Assembly (NCBI GenBank): GCA_043381765.1
Contig: JBHJMP010000670.1
Coordinates: 1-23,074 of the forward strand
DNA: 23,074 nucleotides
Direction: 5' to 3'
DNA from: Collodictyon triciliatum
Taxonomy: Eukaryota > CRuMs
Below, piece after piece: positions 19,134 to 23,074 of the stretch; the first letter of the stretch is position 1, and the number at the start of each line of letters is the position of its first letter. The translations under genes and the position numbers were made by a program. The notes under the pieces were generated by a model that was not told the DNA's origin, made no database searches, and saw nothing but the letters and a program-made list of their open reading frames with translations.

Positions 19134-20786
19134 CTAGTTGTCTTCTTCGGAATCACTTCGTATGTCTTTTGTACCTGGCGAACCCACTGCAATTCTGTAT
19201 GTCATTCGCAGAATCAAGATGGTCCAAAAAATGTGAAGGAAGGACAACGCCCAAAGAAGCACAACTGTAAGGGTAATGAGTTTAGCTACACTAGCTTCAT
19301 AAATTTTTTTCTAAAGTATGGAAATCTTCTTTATTGTAAAACTACTGTAATAAGCACCAGAAGAGCTTCATAAGGCATCAATTCTTTTTTATTTCTAGAC
19401 ATCAGTCCTATTTTAGATGATGATGATAAGAATAATAATAAACTAATAACGCCAGACGGAAGAAGTTCTTAAAAGGTGGGTATCCCTCTGAAACTGTTAT
19501 GAACTCGGGGGCGATAGACCTTCAATGTATTTGGGATGTCAGAAAAAAAGGCCGCTATAGATTTACATTATACATGCTATGGAGTCCGAGTGAACTTTTC
19601 CGGACGGAAAAAAATCGTAGCAGATAATCACAGATTTAAGATACATGTTTTTTTCATGACAAAATATCCAAATTTGAATCGCACTTACGGAATACTCCAG
19701 ACAATTTTGTAAGCGTAATGGTAAAGGCGAAGGTATATCCAAGATATTGCGAACAATGAGAAGGCTGCGTTGCAAAGCATATGATTTCTCTTATAGTTGA
19801 AAGCCTTGGCCATTTCCAGGAAGACATCCGAAGGGTCGTGTAAGATTAAAACCAATACCCCTATCCTTGTAAAACTAAATGGCTCGTCATTCAAAATGGA
19901 GTTATTAAATACTTGATGTCACATTTTCTTGTTAGTTGCTATCGTGCCTATAATGAATAAACATCCTCTTACTTGAAGAAATATGAAAATGATATGAGTA
20001 CAATTGCCAGGAAATGATGTGCCATCATTTCTACAGAGTCTTTTCTTTTTGTTTCTTTGTTGATGTTTGAGAGGAGATGAAAGTAATATCCAAGCTGTAT
20101 GAGGTAGTACTTCCTTGATGATGGGCTATAAAGTATGCGTAATTTTGGTGTTAAAAGTATATATCAAAATTAATCAAGAGGAAGAAGTGGTTTAAGTACT
20201 TCAATAGAACCAAATTTTGGATGATTGCATTGCAACCTTAACTCATGTTGTGGGTAATCTTTCCAAAGCCACGATTGGACGAATAAGTTGGGCTCATTTG
20301 CGATGATAAATAGCCCCATAATTGACAAGATTGAATAACACAATAATCTCCAGAGTGATTCTTTAATCTTTTTGCGATTATTCTTTTGAACTCTGTCCCT
20401 TATCAAGTGCTATAGGAATTGCACAAGATTTGAGACAAGCAGAAATGAGATTTGATTAGCTCGAATCTATTCATTAATGAGATACTTGTTTGTTTTTACC
20501 TGTGGGATGTACCGCAAAAAGTACTCTTTTCGAATAATATCCATAGCCCATGATATTAAAATAGATACTCCAACGTCTATGGCTTTTTGAAGGAAATCGT
20601 CCTTGCTCAGAAAAAGATAGTTTTTGTAGTCACATTTTATTGCATCGTGGGACAATACAAATGCCAATATTCCAAAAGCCACAGATGAAACAAGAATATC
20701 ATTAACTTGTGAACCCCTGTATTATTATTTTTTGATCGTCTGATTATTATTTTTACTTTATCTGGGTCATCCATTAGATTTTCCAT
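19134..20786 (-). CDS. Ceramide synthase (Lag1/TLC domain)
   Basis: Multi-pass ER membrane enzyme that joins fatty acyl-CoA to a sphingoid base. Seven exons: 20786-20757, 20601-20500, 20409-20237, 20125-19973, 19874-19689, 19519-19458, 19264-19134 (TAG); 837 nt in frame, 278 aa. Lag1 landmarks: KIKESLWRLL, WLWKDYPQHEL, KYYLIQLGYYFH, KRKDSVEMMAHH with the paired active-site His (H138, H139), NFTRIGVLVLILHD with H165-D166, then SDVFLEMAKAFNY, and the last membrane helix LSFLHIFWTILILRM. The tail DIRSDSEEDN matches the acidic, phosphorylatable C terminus of animal and fungal enzymes. The N terminus is short, with no homeobox-like domain. Exon 1 (ATG at 20784-20786, ten codons) is the least certain part; the acceptor at 20602-20603 fits it in phase. 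Acyl-chain specificity cannot be read from sequence. Confidence 0.93.
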
Positions 20787-22276
20787 GTTAAAAAAAATAA
20801 TTTTTTGTCTCCTTTTCCTCCATTTGTGCAACAAAAACGTAGTTGAGTATCATGAAATTGAATTAATTGATTAAATATTCCAACCTAAAGGCGTATGCTT
20901 TCTCTTCTATCTTTTCTTTGTACGTCCTATGATAAATAATCGTAGGAAATTTCTTTAAATTGTATGCTACAATCTGTAATAGATCGGCCATTAGAGTCGA
21001 ACTAATAAGATTTCAGTTTAAAGGAATTGTCGTATCATTTAAAATCTGATTGAATTAATGAACACATACACTCCTTGGTGTTGTGCAGTTCTTGCTTTCA
21101 TATGATACAGGGTGAATGTTCTTTTCGTATTTTTCCCCTTTTCCTCTATTCAAATATTTCCACTAAATTCTTTTGTGGCAGAGATAAACAAACTTCTGAT
21201 GATAGATCATGATAGCTTTAATTGAATGATAATCGGTGAGGCTTTGAATATAGGTGTATCTTTGACCAAGCCGGGTGTCGTATTTGAAGGCTTTTCTTCC
21301 TGGCAAAAGCTAAATGGTGTCCTTACGTGTACTGAGAGAATAGGATGCCAGAGTTTTGTGATGAATGTTGCATTTGCTATGTTTTCTAAATCTTTACGAT
21401 CCTATCATTTGTAGTTATACCCGGTATGTCCTTGGATGACTACGGTGCATAATCACCACTTTCACATGCAGGGTATGCGGTCAAAAGTTTCATAATCGAG
21501 CATTGGTTATTTTCAGAATCATCTCTCAGTTAGATGTAGTTCGAGGCTTTGAAATCTGAAAGAAAAAGTAAAATGCATGATATATCATCTTTTTGCTCCG
21601 TTTCTTTTTTGTTCTTTCCTAAATTCAATTCAAGGCCAAACGTTCTAGCTTCTAACAGAATCCACATGAGAATCGCACTATTCGTATTTTCGATTTCAAC
21701 CACATGTAGATACCGAATGGCCGTTAATCAATGCCCGCCATCATTCTTGTGCTATATTCCATCTTGTTTCATCATTATCCTATTTCTTTTGCACGTTGTT
21801 TTTTCGAATCAGAAAGAAAAAGAATCCATTGTATTCTTGTGATTGCATCTGACTCGTTTGTTTGCCCTCTCTCTCTCGTAACTGAACGAACCTGCGGTAC
21901 TAGCTTGCAACCACCACATCTCGGTGTGTCTCTTCTATATGTGGAAACCCTGATTTTCCATAAGCGGTCGGCCTTCAAGAAATGAAGTTCTGTCCAGATT
22001 TGGTCGTACACCAACAGGAGAGGTGCCTTATCAGGCACAACGCACTTGCCCTGAGTCGGCCACCAGTTCGCGCGTGCAGCCCATATTCTCGCTTCCTCCT
22101 TCCACGCATCAAGACAGACATGCTTTTCGATTCCTTTTTTTTTAAAAAAAAAAAAACTGACGACGGTGAGAAACAAAGCAAATAGAATCAGTGTCAGTGA
22201 CGAAAAAGAATAAAGGAAAAAATAGAATATACATTATAGTTTTTTTTATACTGCTAGCACTCTCGCTTTCAGGAAA
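20787..22276. other. Upstream region between divergent genes; possible unresolved exons
   Basis: The 1,490 bp between the ceramide synthase start (-) and the next + gene. 20787-21190 is AT-rich without coding signal. 21208-21404 is open on both strands for about 62 codons; the minus frame begins after a TAG acceptor, the plus frame has an ATG. 21420-21940 shows nothing firm. 21952-22110 is GC-richer and described separately. 22130-22276 is A/T-rich with poly(A) and poly(T) patches and presumably the promoter of the + gene. Confidence 0.5.
21952..22119 (-). CDS. Possible exon of an unrecognised gene
   Basis: I do not recognise this. The minus frame encodes a Trp-rich segment beginning CLDAWKEEARIWAARANWW, then PTQGKCVVPDKAPLL and DQIWTELHFLKADRLWK, ending at a possible GT donor at 21951-21950. 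Base composition is higher in GC than the surroundings and amino-acid content looks natural (spread of Trp, Asp, Glu, Lys, Leu). There is no ATG in frame close by: the frame runs upstream into A/T homopolymers, so an upstream exon or an acceptor near 22121 would be needed. Splicing to 21556 would give nine more codons and a stop. The plus strand also has a 67-codon frame here, so strand is uncertain. Confidence 0.25.
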
Positions 22277-22930
22277 ATGGTTATATCCAAGGATGAGTTT
22301 ATCGAGAAGCTTGAGCTGGACGGAGCAACAGGACAGATGATTGTCACCAGCGGACTCCTGAGCCCCCTGAACTTTGCCCTTGCACGCACGTTGATCACCG
22401 TATATGCCTGGATAGTCCTGATTGCACAGCTTTCCTACTACTTTGACCGCGGTGTTTTTTTCACGTACTTTACTCACTGGAGCTTCATGCTGCTCACAAC
22501 CTATCTGACGGTTTGTTTTGATGGATGACTCCATTTGTTATGCGTTATTTCCTAAATTGTTGATTTCGTGGTAATAACATGCTCTGTTAGATTGTGACTT
22601 ATTTCAGCTGGATGTTCTTCCTGAAAGGCAAAGAGTTTGTCGGGACAAATGTAGTGTTAAACAACTCTCGTCACTGCTTCAAGATTTGGGTCTTGTTTGG
22701 GGTTTGAATAATTCAAGATACAACAGCAATTAGCCATAAAAATCAGTTATTCAAAAAAAGTTAGACATTTTTATAATCCACTCTATCAGCTACACTTTGA
22801 ATCGAATAAAGGAAAAAAAATAATCCACTCTATCAGATTGTTGCTGCTGCTGCTTTTGGCTTGGACGTTATCTACTGGGTTGCTCTATATGATGGAGAGA
22901 ACAGCGGCTGGACAAACTTCCATGTTCACG
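22277..22930 (+). CDS. Multi-pass membrane protein, tentatively Rolling-stone/AIG1-like, 3' truncated
   Basis: Exons 22277-22510, 22591-22701, 22837-22930, then a donor and a T-rich intron up to the window end; phases agree. The N terminus (MVISKDEFIEKLELDGATG) is hydrophilic, then four hydrophobic segments follow: LARTLITVYAWIVLIAQLSY, YFTHWSFMLLTTYLTIVTYF, a segment around CFKIWVLFGIVAAAAFGLDV, and VIYWVALYD leading into NFHVHG. The YFTHWSF motif, a Tyr-Trp helix and an Asn...His loop resemble Rolling stone (Rost) and AIG1/FAR-17a membrane proteins, the latter being lipid-ester hydrolases. That link is by eye and weak. Intron 2 carries a duplicated 3' splice site. The rest of the gene lies outside the window. 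Confidence 0.7.
22773..22836. repeat. 17-base direct repeat duplicating a 3' splice site
   Basis: The same 17 bases, ending in CTATCAG, occur at 22773-22789 and 22820-22836, 47 bases apart. The second copy ends exactly at the acceptor of exon 3. Confidence 0.9.
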
Positions 22931-22978
22931 GTGTGAAACTGAAATATATAATATGCGCTTTTCGTTATTTCGGCAAGT

Positions 22979-23074
22979 CTTTTTTTTTTTTTTTTTTTTT
23001 TTTTTTTCGAATGTAAATTTTTTTTTTTTTTTTTTTTTTTATTTATTCTTTTTTTTTTTTTGTTTTTTTTTTTT
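22979..23074. repeat. Poly(T) runs at the window end
   Basis: Two long T runs and interrupted T-rich sequence in an intron of the last gene, up to the window edge; a probable contig boundary. Confidence 0.9.

Noticed and set aside
22142-22534. 130-codon minus frame
   Set aside because: It is antisense to exon 1 of the membrane-protein gene, whose + frame has membrane helices and continues by splicing in phase.
1-23074. tRNA, rRNA, transposon or viral remnants
   Set aside because: I looked for tRNA-like cloverleaf boxes, long terminal or inverted repeats and reverse transcriptase or transposase motifs and saw none I could support.

Overview
The window is eukaryotic nuclear DNA from an intron-rich, gene-dense, AT-rich organism, most likely a protist. 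The evidence is seven spliced genes with GT-AG (once probably GC-AG) introns, many only 39-150 bp long, no bacterial-style operons, and standard stop codons (TGA, TAG and TAA are all used; no reassigned codon is needed). The species cannot be fixed from the sequence. The many sense-strand T-rich repeats in introns would fit a rhizarian-type genome, but that is a guess.

Layout, left to right: (1) 1-112 is a near-identical copy of part of exon 3 of the helicase gene further along, ending in an 89-base A run, probably an assembly join. (2) A PRELI/Slowmo-type mitochondrial lipid-transfer protein (+, about 295-1180, start codon missing). (3) A 23-exon Rad5/Rad16/HLTF-type SNF2 ATPase with an embedded RING finger (-, 8107-1500), complete and in phase throughout, about 1,044 aa. 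(4) A type II membrane glycosyltransferase of the nucleotide-diphospho-sugar transferase family (+, 8699-12262), whose first intron holds heptamer arrays and a 100-N gap. (5) A TruA-type tRNA pseudouridine synthase (-, 14807-12637). (6) A CELF/Bruno-type protein with three RRM domains (+, 15674 to about 18790), interrupted by a 559-N gap in RRM3. (7) A Lag1/TLC ceramide synthase (-, 20786-19134), complete, about 278 aa. (8) A possible minus-strand hypothetical exon near 22.0 kb. (9) The 5' part of a multi-pass membrane protein, tentatively Rolling-stone/AIG1-like (+, 22277 to the window end).

The confident genes alternate strand (+,-,+,-,+,-,+), giving convergent pairs with about 320-375 bp between stops and divergent pairs sharing about 0.6-1.5 kb upstream regions. 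Products are ordinary housekeeping functions (DNA repair/chromatin, glycosylation, tRNA modification, mRNA regulation, lipid transfer and sphingolipid synthesis). I see no sign of a dedicated novel system or of mobile elements. The unusual points are in gene structure: recursive-splice-like and duplicated 3' splice sites, a GC-AG intron, an in-frame optional intron, very short introns, sense-oriented pyrimidine repeats, and the duplicated exon fragment at the left edge.
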